Origin: Motacilla alba alba
Lineage: Eukaryota > Chordata > Aves > Passeriformes > Motacillidae
DNA: 64,000 bases
NCBI RefSeq assembly: GCF_015832195.1
Contig: NC_052018.1
Span: 34,190,115-34,254,114, forward strand
Direction: 5' to 3'
Numbering within the stretch: the first letter of the stretch is position 1; each line of letters starts with the position of its first letter. Shown in pieces: positions 49,299-61,800 of the stretch. Under the pieces are notes generated by a model. It saw nothing but the letters and a program-made list of their open reading frames with translations, did no database searches and was not told the origin of the DNA. The position numbers and the translations under genes were made by a program.

Positions 49299-51677
49299 AA
49301 GAGCACAATAATGTATGAGTATAATATGGGTTTTTCATGGAGCTCTATAAATTCATAAATAAGGATAGACAAGATGAGGTGAAGTATGACAGTGAGGCAA
49401 CATGTCTGGCTGCAGTCATACCATGCTCTTAACTTCATTGTTATCAGTTGCCTTTCCTACATGTTATGAAATGTCAACACTTACATAATGTTAGAATCAT
49501 ATTTTTACTTTGTGGACCTATTTTTCATTAAATTAAATGCTTACAAGCATCAGTTTAATTTTCCTTCATTACAGACATTTTCCTTAGTATAACAAAGAGC
49601 TAAAGGAACATAAAAAGTAAATTATTTCTAAAATCCTGGTGCTTTTATGCCCATTAACATTGGCTTTTCTGATTCAGAGTAGAAGTTAAGATTTATTGAG
49701 TGACATCTGGTTAATTAAACATCTATTTCCTATGGCGTGCTACAGGAATCATAATGCAGAAAGTCAACATTGAGAGAGTAATTAAAGTGCACTTAAAGAG
49801 CAGAACTAACCTTGTAGTTCACTGTAATTAAAAACAAAATGGGAACAATATGTTTAGAGAATTACCTCCTTTATTAGGTTGCCATCAACAGAAACCTGTT
49901 TATATGTTTTAATTCTCATTTTGTAAGCTTCCATTTTACTTGTACCCATCAGTGTAACTTACTACCTCAGCATGGATGATTACATCAGAAGGAAGAAGAG
50001 CTCAGCTCTCTTTTCAAGACATGCTGTCTCAGGGGCATTGAAGTTACTTTGGTGTGCAGCATCTCTCTCTAGGTTTTCATTCAATTTTCTTTGACTGCGT
50101 TAGCTGCAGAATATTTAAAAAGTTACCAATAATATTGCAGTTATTGATAAATACCTGTTAGAAAGTGTAAAGCTACCATATCACCAAAATATACAGTGGC
50201 CTTTCCCTGTGTTTCTATCAGGTTGTGCTTTCAAAGTCTCAGCTGCTTTTTGTGCACAGCAGATTTCCAAAAGACTCTGGCTGTGAGAGGGAAGGGAGCC
50301 TGGGGTTGTAGGGAAGAAATGTCAAGCTGGTCAAGAAATTTTCAGTGTTGTGATAAAGGTACCTCTAAACTGAGTAGACACAGTGATCTGTGTGGCACGT
50401 TGTGCCTTGGCACTGTTCAGTTGGCAGATGTGGAGGTGGCCATCCAGCCCTTCCCCACCAGGTCTCACCTGAGCCCTTCTCTCAGAGCAGTGTCCCCACC
50501 CACATCCTCCCTCAGCTGACACCTTCCTGCCAGCACAGGGCATCAAATCATCTGCCAGGCAGGGAAATCTGGACCCTCATTTTCATTATAACTGACATGA
50601 AGGAATACATTAAAATCTTCAACTGAGATCCACCAAAGTGACATCCTTATGTTGGTCCAAGGATTCTGAGTCATAGAGGGCTTGTAATGTGCAGGAAATG
50701 GCCAGAGAGCAAATCCTGTTTCCAATCTTCTGTCTTTAGAGTACTACTGTAAGTAAAGTTCAAAGTAAAAAGAAAGATTAAGATATAAAACCAATTCAGC
50801 TAAACCTAAAATCCAAGAAGTAGTCTCAAGGATTTTTGTTTTCATCAATGAAGAAAAATTTAATTGGGCCTTCTGCCAAGGCTACCTAATGTCATAAATC
50901 TCTTCAGCTTGTCAGGGTGGTTACAAAAAGAGGTCACATCATTTTTATTCCAATGAATGAGAAAAAATCTCTTTAATTTATAAAAAAACATGAATGTAAG
51001 AGGCAAGGCAATACGAGGCACAGCCTTATGTGTGAACATGGAGTACAGCAACCCAGAAAAGCATGCTTGATCAGGGTTCTGGCACGGGATTGCTGGCAAA
51101 AGCTCCCATCTGGTGTAGCTGTCACAGGCACAAGGATGACTGCAGGGCTGAAATACCATCCATTTATGAGCTGTGAGCCATGTCTGGAAGATCAGAAAGT
51201 AGGCAAATGAAAATTTCTCAACAGCCTGACTCACCCAACTTTGGTACCTACCTGAACAAAGAAAAAATCCTCAACGTGAAGACTGACAGCAGAGGCATTT
51301 TACCTACCCCAGCTGCTGCCACCATGGCATATGTTTGTTCACAAGAGCTCTGAGGATTCTGACACCATGTTTTGCTTCAGCAGAGCATCTAGGCCTTTAT
51401 TTTAACCCTTTCTCTAAAAATCTTGGTGACAATTCCTCCACTGCCCTCCCACTGGGTCTCCTGGGTCAATTTGTCGGGACATCTCTGAACCAAAGGTTTT
51501 ATTATGTGAATTAACACCACATGATTAATTTTATATTACTAGCCTCAGCCCAGTTTTACATGCTGATTCTCTCTTTGATATGTACCAGCTCTAGGTTTTC
51601 TATGATCTGTCTTTCTTGATGGAAGTTTTACTATTCGTGAAATATTCCTTATTTTTAAGAACTGTTATTAGTGAATT
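49299..51677. other. non-coding unique sequence with an ATTA-rich portion
   Basis: The part 49620-49990 is rich in ATTA/TTAATTAA words, lacks open frames and repeats, and resembles enhancer-like non-coding DNA (inference only). The part 50196-51234 has overlapping frames of 60-124 codons on both strands and no recognisable domain. No other mobile element was seen. Confidence 0.45.
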
Positions 51678-51789
51678 AAAAAAAACCAAAAAACAAACAA
51701 AGAAAAGCAGTTATGGAAAAACAAAAACAAAAACCACAAAAAAAAACAAACCAAAAAACCCCCAAAAAACCAAAAAAAACCACACACAG
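51678..51789. repeat. A-rich (CAAAA)n-like low-complexity tract
   Basis: About 110 bp that is mainly A with C, CC and occasional G interruptions, including repeated ACAAA/CCAAAA units. On the plus strand it creates a Lys/Thr/Asn/Pro-rich stretch in the frame 51616-51873, an artefact. It is similar in texture to the tract at 44807-44914. Confidence 0.92.
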
Positions 51790-53032
51790 TATTTTGCCCT
51801 AGAACAGAAGGAATGCCATGAGTTTGCTTACTTCAGCCAGGCACATGTTCTCTTCCTCTATTCCCCATTTTAACCTTGCAAAGCTCCTCTTTGGAGGCAA
51901 TTGTCCTGGTTGTTCATCCTAAATCAAGCCCCACATCAGCCAACAGCATAAGCTTCAAAGAGCTCTTTTAAATAAATTAGTGTCACAATAACTTTCTTTG
52001 CAACTCGTTAGCATTCCCATTTCAGGTAGAAGATAATATATGCAACACATTAAAACTCTTTACAGAACCTTTATGTTTCTTTCTAACTGAACAGGCGTGA
52101 GAATACATCTAGTTTCTCCCCAACTCTGCAATCTAATAACTTACTTAGCACACTATTACCAAATTGTACATTACTTTTATATTACCTTTTCTTGCAATTT
52201 TGTTTTCAGAAGTGCCATTCTGTCCTTTTCTCATTTCTCAGAAATGCTTTGCACTCTGCTAGGAATTTATTCAAATAAACATAAAGACTGTTCCAAGTAC
52301 CTGCATTTCTTTTTCCTTTCTCTTTAGCAAGTATAGGAAAAAGTGCATGAAACCAATAAGGTTTACTCCCAGTGTTCCAAATGTTTCCAGTGGTGGTAGA
52401 TTTTGTCACCACCTAACAGTCCATCACAAAACAAATACCTTATTCTGCCTTGTCCTGATCTCCATCTTGTCTTAATGGTCCAATAAACTCCTTGTTACAT
52501 CCCAAAATTTACATCTTCTGTGAAGTTGTTTTGATAATATACAGAGATATGGAAGATCTCGTGAGGCTTGTAGCAGCTCCTTCATATCTAATCTCCCTCA
52601 GAATATCAGCAGCAGCACCATGTCTCTGTTCTTCTCCATATCCAACCACCATGAAGAAACCATGGAGGGAACAATATATAGTGAGTATTTGGGAAAGAAC
52701 TCAAAGCCAAAGCAATAAAATTAAGTTCTTATTAACTGCAATTTTACTCCTTGTTAACCAGAACGTCGGTTTCGGTGCTCAAATCTGCCATTTTGTGATC
52801 ACACGACACAGTGAATTCAATTTGGAGCTCTTTGCTGATGTCTACCACACACTAAGTACTTCTCTCCACAGAGTGTAGTCTGAGTTTAAAGACTTGGAGT
52901 GGGACAAAATCCATTGTATACTCAAGGGCATTTCACCATTTAACTGAATTCCTGCATCTCATTTCTAGTCCCTGAAGTTCTCTATGTGTTGTTTTTCTAC
53001 CTATCCTATGGCTTTGTTTGGAAACTTGAAGG
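51790..53032. other. non-coding unique sequence, no gene recognised
   Basis: One 128-codon plus-strand frame at 52492-52878 has no recognisable domain. No repeats were recognised. Confidence 0.55.
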
Positions 53033-53060
53033 TTTGTTGTTTTTTGTTTTTTTTTTTTTT
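53033..53060. repeat. T-rich low-complexity tract
   Basis: A short run of T with three G interruptions, 28 bp long, of no further note. Confidence 0.85.
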
Positions 53061-53575
53061 CCCATGAGAAATCTTTCCAGGGAATGAGGAGCCAAGTTGC
53101 ACTGTGCTGGATGACTTCCAGCTTGCAGACTCTCTTCCCTCCTCTGTTGTGGCTCTACTTGTTCAGCCAGCAGCACTTTGCCACATGGGTACTGCTCAGT
53201 TTTTCTCTGCAGACAGCCAAGTGCAGTTTTATCAGACTTTGGAGTGAGTCCCTTGCCCAAAGATTGGTTGAGTCTGGTTTCTCAATCCACACTGGGCAGG
53301 CAGACTCATTGCCACCACTGTGATGTCAAACTTAAAGAGGGGGGAAAAAAGAAGGATCATACTCATCTTTTAGTCAGATGTGTATTGTCTGAGGCCCCAG
53401 AACTATTTCTTGGCTTGCAATTATGGTCTACTGTAAATGCATATACATTTTAGCTATAGCTGTGTGCCTGCCCTTACCAAAGGCTACGTTGTGATTCCAC
53501 ATATCTGCTACTCCAAACCTGCCCCTCACCTACTGCATTTCCAGATGTGTGATGCTATAAATGCCAGCAGAGTAT
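53061..53575. other. non-coding sequence left of an LTR
   Basis: Overlapping plus-strand frames of 79-91 codons without recognisable content. The stretch ends at a candidate LTR boundary. Confidence 0.5.
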
Positions 53576-54017
53576 TGTGAGAAATTGCTACTCACTTTTC
53601 ATAGTTTAGGAAGGTTTATTAAACCTTATCAAAAATACAACAGAAGACTGAATAGAGAAAAAAGGTTACGGCACCAGGAGCAAAAGATTTCCCCCCTCAC
53701 AATGGAAGTTTCCCCTTTCTAACCCTTCAACCCCTCCCAAAGTTCTGTCCATCAACCCCCTTCTTCACTGTCCAGTGGTGGAGATCTCTTCCTCAAATCC
53801 TGATTGAAGGTCAGTTGTCACCATAGTGACAAGCCAGTCCTCCCAGATGTCCCAACTCCCGCTGTCCCTTGATAATCATGTGAGAGGGTACAACATAAGT
53901 ATAAATCTATAAAACTTTTCTTAACATATATACATGATATTTGTCTATTAATTGTGAGTCAATCATCACGTTACTCATCTATCACATTATGGAAAGGCGC
54001 CTCTCTCAAGATACACA
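53576..54017 (-). mobile_element. probable avian endogenous-retrovirus solo LTR
   Basis: The left edge starts TGTGAGAAATTGCTACTCAC, which on the minus strand gives an end ...TCTCACA. About 35 bp inward lies AATAAA on the minus strand (plus GGTTTATTAAACC), placed as expected for a polyadenylation signal near an LTR 3' end. The body contains GTTGTCACCATAGTGACAA with its 7-bp inverted repeat, then an AT-rich promoter-like end. I remember a passerine LTR family with the same order. The right boundary is uncertain: a CA at 54015 or 54017 fits, but no clear five-base target duplication was found on both sides. No internal retroviral sequence follows, so it is most likely a solo LTR. Confidence 0.6.
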
Positions 54018-54083
54018 GGGAGCATCGGGGTGAAGACATAGGTTCAGTCCTCCCTAGAGGATAAGTGCTTCAGCTGCTTAGGT

Positions 54084-54466
54084 TTTCTGGGAGCTGGGCT
54101 TGTTTAGCCTGGAGAAAAGGAGACTCAGAGGTGACCTTATCACCCTCTATACCTTCCTGAAATGTGGCTGTAGTCAGGTGGGGGTTGGTCTCTTCCACCA
54201 GGCAGCAACTGACAGAACGAGAGGACACAGTCTCAAGCTGCATCAAGGGAAATATAGGTTGGATATTAGGAAGAAGTTTTTTATAGAAGGGGTGATAAAG
54301 TACTGGAATTATCTGCCCAGGGAGGTGGTGGAGTCACCATCCCTGGATGTGTTTAAGAAAAGACTGGATGTGGCACTCAGTGCCATGCTTTAGTTGGGGT
54401 GTTAGGGCAGGATTGGACTTGATGATCTTTAAGGTCTCTCCCAACCTAGTGATTCTGTGATTTTGT
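54084..54466 (+). mobile_element. well-preserved CR1 LINE 3'-end fragment
   Basis: The plus-strand frame 54100-54393 (97 codons) is open to its natural stop and reads [20 protein letters not shown], then [19 protein letters not shown] and [18 protein letters not shown], the C-terminus of CR1 ORF2. The 3' UTR follows with GGATTGGACTTGATGATCTT and ends in octamer repeats GATTCTGTGATTTTGTG at about 54466. The 5' truncation is near 54084, in the GGGAGCTGGGCTTGTTTAGC segment. The lack of frame breaks across nearly 100 codons makes this the youngest-looking CR1 copy in the window. It lacks the reverse transcriptase and endonuclease, so it is inactive. Confidence 0.97.
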
Positions 54467-56516
54467 GAATTCTGCAAAGGGCAGGAAAGATCTTGCCATA
54501 ATCATGTCTGCAAGTAATGTGATTTCTAAGCAAACTCCCAAATCAGGGGTAATTTAGGTGTCTTTATCTTCATTTTGATATTCATAAAGTGTTTTCATTA
54601 ATAGTATTTAAAACTAAAGAAATATTTCCAATTTGTTTAACTCCACAGTTTTATTTTCATTCAATATTAAATGTTGAAAATCCAAGATGAAGTTGGGGAT
54701 TATGTGTTTTCTCTTTATTCTTTCCTCTCTCTATTACCAAATGCCCATCATTTTCTAATTGCATTCTTTTTCTTCCCCAGTTTCTCTAATCTTCTGAAAA
54801 CTTTCTAAGGCTTGAGTATCAGTTTCAAAGGTGTTAAAATAGCAATCAATCACATTTTTGATTTTTCTCCTTCTTCTTGTGAGAATTTTTGAAATTGGAA
54901 GAAATCTTGAAAAGATAAGAAGTCAAAAATAGAGTAAGAAAAAAAGAGAATAGTCCCTCTGAATCTAAATAATTTTATTGCACTCAGTAAAAAAATATGC
55001 ATGCTGATGGAAGTTTTGTAGGCTGAGATGGAGAGAAGATAGAATAATATTGATTTTAAAAGATCTAGTGAAAAGTATCACCTGGAAACAACTTAAACAA
55101 TAAAAACTAATCTAATATTATTTGAGAAGTTACTTTCCTCTTTCAATAATCTTCCATTGCTCTAGAGAAACAAGAACTACTATATTCCAGTAGAAGGCAT
55201 AAGCAGAAAAAAATACAAATATTCTGAAGTCATCCTTGAATTGTTCATTTTAATTAGGAGTTTTGTAAAAAGAAGTTCCAGAGGGAACAAAAGAGTCACA
55301 AAAGAGCATCCATTCATGAAATAAAAAAAGAAGTGTCTGTGTGCAGTCACCAAACCTCTATATTGAAGCTTTTGTATTTCACATACCTCAAGGTTTGCTT
55401 GACTTCACACTCCACTTAAATTGTTAGATTTTAAAAGAGAGGCTACTTCTAAATGAACAATCTTGTATTCCAACCACCTGCTAAAGTAAATATCAAAGCA
55501 GTTGCCACTTTACCAAAATACTCCAAATGAAAACTGTAGGTGTCTACAAATAGTGAAGTGAGACAACTGCTATATTTGCATGTAGCAGAACAGGAAAAAA
55601 GCCCAAGTACAAATCTAGGGCATGAAGATAAATAGGCATTTGTACTAGAAGGGAGGTACATCTTCCACAGGGTGCAAGTCCAGTAACCCCTGTGCCAAGA
55701 CAGGAAACAGCATTATATAAACAACATTATAGACCCTACTGCAATATTCGAATATTAGTTTAGTACAACTGACAGAGGCACAAGAAAGAAATTAATTGAA
55801 TTGTGTTGATTTAAATCAATTTAGAGGAAAGAAACCATTACAATCTCATAAGTAAAGGTTATTCCAATTACAAATCCTTTCATTTCATCATTTTAGGAAG
55901 GGATTATGTGAATCAAGATGTATTATAGGAAAAAAAAAACCTGTGGTGGGAGCATAATGAGTTAAACTGAAATCTCATTAATGAGGAAGATAAGCAGACT
56001 GCATGATAAGTTGTTACTCCAATGCAAGAAAAAATGAGGAAGAAGCAAAGCAAATAAAACCAGGAGAAGCTTGGTGTGTATTGTGTTTTAAATATCCACA
56101 AGCGAAGAACATACCTTGTATGCTTTAAAAGTATTTTGTAACCTGTGAAATACACTCACCTGTATAATTTATCTGAAAGAGATCTATTCATGTATTCATT
56201 GCTCTTTGCCAAAGTCACAGAGCTAGATGAAAGCCTTTCTTTTTGGCACCTTTATATATCAATGGCATGTGGTGACAACATCTTGTATTACTTATTTGTA
56301 ATTGGGTACACAGAATTACACAGTCTAAACTCATGCCACCAAAACTTCTACTGAATACTGTGCTCATGAAAGCCTTCTATGACTGCTCACCAGGACAGGA
56401 GTGTCCTCCAGGCTCAGTGAAACTCTTTCAGTTAACTTCAGTGGATGACAAAGTCCAACAAAAATGATGTCATAGTCACACCACTATCAGTCAAGTGCAA
56501 AAGGAATAGGCCCCTC
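54467..56516. other. non-coding AT-rich sequence, no gene recognised
   Basis: Few open frames occur and none is recognisable. This AT-rich segment separates the CR1 copy from the second LTR. No additional repeat body was identified. Confidence 0.55.
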
Positions 56517-56998
56517 TGTCGAATTTGCAGGCAACCCCGACGAAGGAAGGAATTGATGAATCTGACTCCATGTTCTTAGAAGGCTTATTATATATTATAT
56601 TATATTATATTATATTATATTATATTATATTATATTATATTATATTATATTATATTATATTATATTATATTATATTATATTATATTATATTATATTATGC
56701 TATACTAAACTATACTAAAGAATAGAGAAAGGATACAGACAGGTTACAAAGAATTATAATGAAAACCCATGACTCCTTCCAGAGTCCCGACACAGCTTGA
56801 CCATGATTGGTCATTAAGTTAATTCACATGAAACCAATCAAACAATGACCCGTTGGTAAACAATCTCCAATCACATTCCAAAGCAGCAAAACTCGGGAGA
56901 AGCAAATCAGATCATTATTGTTTTCATTTTTCTCTGAGGCTTCTCAGCTTCCCAGGAGAAGAAATCCTGGCGAAGGGATTTTTCTAGGAAATATGACA
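56517..56998 (-). mobile_element. passerine-type endogenous-retrovirus solo LTR with internal microsatellite
   Basis: On the minus strand the block begins TGTCATATTTCCTAGAAAAA (56998 inward) and ends with CA at 56517-56518, giving the canonical TG...CA termini over 482 bp. It contains, in order on the minus strand, CTTCTCCTGGGAAGCTGAG, GATTGGTTTCATGTGAATT, a CTTTAGTATAGTTTAGTATA segment, the expanded AT repeat, then CTTCTAAGAACATGGAGTCA and a terminal GTCGGGGTTGCC segment. This order matches a very common passerine LTR family as I remember it. No internal retroviral gene lies on either side. The hexamers flanking the ends (CCCCTC and GTGGCA) do not match, so no target-site duplication is visible. 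Confidence 0.88.
56591..56698. repeat. (TATAT)n pentanucleotide microsatellite inside LTR
   Basis: A perfect pentamer repeat of about 21.6 units over 108 bp, made only of A and T. It passes on the right into CTATACTAAACTATACTAAA, degenerate units of the same kind that belong to the LTR, so the array probably arose by expansion of the LTR's own short TATAATA-like stretch. The run of Tyr, Ile and Leu codons in the frame 56525-56725 is an artefact. Confidence 0.98.
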
Positions 56999-58782
56999 GT
57001 GGCACCCAGCATAGCCCCAGCTTATAAATTAGTGATTCTCACTTGACCATAAACCTCTCTTCTTCCCTCCCACTCTTTTCATATAGAAATATCTCCATAA
57101 TTTATTTAAATCACATTAAGTAAACCAGTAAATTAATTGATTTATGTATTTTAAGAGCAGGAGGAACCTCCAGGATCACGTATTCTGGTCTTCATTTTGA
57201 GGTTGTGGAATGAAATCCAGTTGCTGCTGGGTGACCATTATCAATGTTGTGAAGTGATGCCAGCACCAGTCTTCTAGAGGAACACACAGGCTTGATCAGA
57301 GACTTCAGGCTGTGGCAACCCAGAGCAGCTAAGGACACCATGTACCTCTGGTTGCCCACAGCATGTTAAAAAGAAGCATCTTATTTCCATTTGGGTTTTA
57401 CTCTGATTCGGCTTAAGGCACTTGTGAAATCTTCCACTGGCAAACTGAAAGGGATACCAAACCCCTTTCTGCCTGTGTACATCATTTCAGACTATGATGA
57501 GGTGACCTAAATGAAAACAAGCAAAGAGCTGTGTACTTTCTGAAGAAAAAAATGAATATCTATCAGCCCTAAATTCAAGATATGAATTAGTACAACCATT
57601 GTAATAGCTTGCATGAAGCCAAATTAACATTGGCTGCTATGTTTTAAGGGGAAAAAAATAATTTCTTCTTCTATTTTGTACACACCACTATTTGTTGAAT
57701 ATTAATATATTTAGATGTTAAATTCCTATTCCCCCCACAAGGCATTATATAGTAATATATATGCAAAATATTAAAACAGAAATAGATTTGCCTACACATC
57801 AACATTTCAAATGCTCATTAACACCAGGACAAACAAAACACCGTGTTCCAATCCTCTCTACATCATCTGTTATTTGGAAACAGTAGGTATAATGAGGCAG
57901 AGCCTTAATATTTGTTGGTGAAAAAAAAAAGTTGTTCTTTGTCTTTCATTTCCAACAAACATGATACAATGCCCTTATACAGGTCAGAAACTAGAAAGCC
58001 CCAGCCTGGATAATGGAAACACAAATCCACAACACGGATGTGCCCAAGAAGGAATTTTTTTCCCATGTACTCACCAGCATTTTATGGGGCTTCTGCCACT
58101 GCTCTTGGTCCATCTGCATACTGTTTGCTCTTTGCCTCAAACCAAGAGACTAGGGAGTCTGTTTGTCATTGAGGACTAACCTGAACATATTTGTGTGGAT
58201 GCTCCAGTGCCAGAAAAAAAGTAATTTTTTGCACATGTCTTTTTCAATGCTGCACAGTGAATTTATTAATCCACTGTGACCAGTGCTAAGGCCAGTTGAG
58301 ATCACCAGTCAGTGGCCATATTTAGTCAGAGTGCAGCTTTGTGACATATGATGTTATTAATGTTATTAGATGCACCTGGGGAGCATGCAACAGAGGAGAC
58401 AAGATGTGTTTCAAGGCACAGAATGCTCCTCAACAGCACAGACATTTTGTTTTCACACCTGTTCAGACAGCTTCTACTGTGATTGTGTAATGACAGGTGG
58501 GAAAAATCTAAAAACTAATAACACAATGTAGGCTGACATTATTTCAGGTTACTGTTTGTGAGGAAGTTTCTGATGGGACAAGATGGAATTGGATGATAAA
58601 ATATTCTGGAAACCCTGATTCTAACCTAAACTATATATTTTGTGAGACCAGGCGTGTTGCCAAATCATCAATTCACTATTTTTCCAAAGTAATTCTCAGA
58701 TGAGTTCTGTTATGACAAAGGATTCTGTTGGAAAGGTGTGACATTTTCTATTTATTTTGTATTAGAATAGACTACACATAAC
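56999..58782. other. non-coding unique sequence, no gene recognised
   Basis: AT-rich sequence with only short, unrecognisable frames. No transposon body was seen. Confidence 0.55.
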
Positions 58783-58808
58783 AAAAAAAAAAAAAAAAAA
58801 AAAAAAAA
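58783..58808. repeat. poly(A) run, 26 bp
   Basis: An uninterrupted run of 26 adenines with unrelated sequence on both sides. As at 8198-8221, a retroposed tail is possible but no transcript-like body or upstream polyadenylation signal is recognised. Confidence 0.95.
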
Positions 58809-61800
58809 GAGTATAATGCATCACCAAAAAAATGAGGCGTTGTTTTTCTTAACAATAAAATGAACAATGCTGGAACAGAAATTTCCAACTGCAACAGCAA
58901 CCCACTAAAGAAAACTGTTTGCATGATAATATTGCAAATCATGGCAAATTAGTTTTAAAATATTTAATTAAATCACCTTTTATTGCTTTTCAGTGATATT
59001 TAGATTATTTTATGTGAAGGGCTTTTTTAAAAATTGCTTTCTTGTGTTGTAAGAGTGACACTTTAATGCTACCCCTTGATATCAGAAAAAAAAATCAGAA
59101 CAGAATAACTGCCCTTATAAAAATTTAAGGTCGGTTATAAATGCATTGAACAGTTTTATAATCTTTTTTGTCTTTCTCCACCAAGGTCTTGAGCAGCTTT
59201 CAAATATTTTTGTAGTTTCCCTGTTTTTCCCCTTCTTATCTATTTGAGGGATGGAATCTGCTCTGAAATCTGAGCAGCACCAGAAAGCTTTAGCAACATA
59301 TTACCAATTTTCTAAATATATGTGTGCCAGTGAGGCATTTCAGCACACAAGATGCCTGACAGATGTGAATAAAACTGAAATTTGAGGGTATGTAGCTATT
59401 GCTGTGATTTGTAACCTCTCTTCCTTTCTTCAATCCTGTAAATCTGCTAAACAAGATTGGTATACTTGTTAAAGAAGGTATAAGTCACCAGAAAAAAATC
59501 ACCTCCTTCTTCTCAGATATTTGGCATTCTACAAGAGCCATCAGCAGATGTCATTTAACTCAAGAGAGAATCATTTCTAGCTTGCAGGAATGACAATATA
59601 ATAATATAGGCATAAAAACAACCTCATAAGCATTTTACAAACTGACAGCCCTTTACTGACTAGTGTGCAGCTCCAGCAGTGGCCAAAGATGACTCTCCAA
59701 TGAGTCAGAAAAGGGCCGTGAGTGTAAGGGACAGCTGTCAAGATGGACTGTAAAAAACAAATCCCTTGGACTCCCCATGACCCATCTCCTCCGTGGTGAG
59801 ACTCTAGGAAAGTTCCAGCCCCCAAAGGTGCTTTGCAGCTCAAACCCAGCTTAGCAGCACTCACTGAAACAACTTTTGCCCCAAAGTGAACCTGCTGCCA
59901 TCATCAGCCCCCATGGGATTTTATTCCTAATGTATCAGTGGCATCACTCTTCCCTTTAATCCTAAGAAAAAACAAGGTGAGCCTCAAAGCAAGGTGGGCT
60001 CCACTCGGCCAAGGCAGGCAGCAAGTGTCACCACCAGGACCAGACTTTTGGGGATGGCAGCAAGGGAAGTTGGTATCACTTGAAGTCGCCAGCAAATAAA
60101 GAGTAGGGAATCACAACTTTTAGGCAGTGTGCCATCAAAGAGCAAATTAAACACTGGTCATATTCTAAAAAATTTCAAATATTTGTTGAAATAAGAAGTC
60201 TACTTTTCTCAAGGCATCATCTTTCCTCTGGTATAATTTCTTTTCTGTCACATAAGGAGCAGTGAGTTTGGTGTGTGGCTGACACTTCTATTGCCTGCCT
60301 TGACCATGGCAGCAGAGATTCATCATCACATCTCCTGGTGGCCAGAAAACACTTAAACCTGATTGATGCATAAAAAAATGTGGAAATATACCTATTAGTA
60401 CTAACCTTTCCCCAGGAAACCACTCAGCAAGGACAGTCCCACACTCCAGTTCATCTCTACAATGGTCTCCTGAGGTTAGGAATGATTAAGGGAATCCTTG
60501 TCCTCATTAAGTCCCATTGCTAGGGAATAAATGAGGAGGGAGGAAGGTGGCTCATTGATATTGCCAATAACAAGCAAGAGGCAAGAAAGTGAGGGTACAA
60601 GAGGTCTTTACAGTCACCTGCACAGCTGACTCAGCTTGCTCACCAAAGAATATTTATTGGCTAAATAGATCCCAAATCATTTTCTATGCCAGATGGGAGC
60701 TACAGGCAGAAGGCAGGGCAGTGCTGGCTGGCTGTGAGTGTGCAGGCTATGAAGCTGTTCCCAGATGTGGAAGCCATCCCTGTGGCAGTGCTCCCTGGGC
60801 AGCTTTCATTGTTTGCACTCTAAGGACCCTGCTCATAACAACCAGAAGCAGACTGCGGGTAGATCAGGAAATCAAATGCCAACATCTGATCAGCAGAACA
60901 AGGCCACTGAAATTTGCACAGTGAATTTGTAAAAATTCTAGATGGCAATAAGGCTACACTGTCAAATAGTAAGGAAAAAGTATCCCAGTTAACTTGTTTT
61001 TCCTTAATTCTGAAAGAGGCATTATGATATGTGAAGATTTTAACTTGTGCTTATGCAAAAAATGGGTCTATCATGACAATACCTTATTTCTCTGGAAACT
61101 TCTAATACAAATTAATAAAAATAATAATTAATAATATAAATAATAAATAACTTCTAATATAAATAATATAAATTTCCTGCTTTTTTATCTATATGCTCCA
61201 GAATGATGGGGCCTAATATGAGCAAGAATCAGACCCTTGTTTGCCCTTTTTCTGTTTAGCACCCTCAAGATCCCTCTTCAGAATTGGGTAAAATGTACCA
61301 CTTATCAAAGTCCTGGGGCACAGCAATTAGTCATTCAGTGACTTTAATAATGACACCGTTTTAGGTCAGAGATCTGATACAGCTTTAAATCTGAACACTG
61401 AAAACCTCTTTTAATAGAGTAAGGCCTCTTATTCCAGCCATCTAAGGCTGTATCCACAAAGACTTACATCCTATAATTAGATTTTGTTCTCTAGGAACTG
61501 CAAACATAACAGATGGTCAAACAAAGGGCAAATCTGTGGTCTGCTTGGGATAATGCTGAACATGAGCTTGTTTATGTCAGGTTGCAGAATGAATGGAATA
61601 CAGTATGACAAAACAACTATTCTTTTCTCACTTGGCAAGAACCAGATAATGAAGTTACTGCAGTGCTTGCAATGTTCATTTTAGTAAATTGCAGTATAGT
61701 TAATTTTTATAAATTGCATTACTTTAGACTTTTTTTATTTGTTTAGAACAAGTCAGGATTGTTTCAAGTGAGCTAACTCATGTCCTTTTAATGCCCAAGA

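Noticed and set aside
56525..56725. Plus-strand frame with a Tyr-Ile-Ile-Leu repeat resembling a membrane peptide
   Set aside because: It is the translation of the (TATAT)n array inside an LTR.
53576..56998. A single provirus with two flanking LTRs
   Set aside because: The two LTR-like blocks share no sequence and the DNA between them holds a CR1 copy and unique sequence, with no gag, pol or env similarity.
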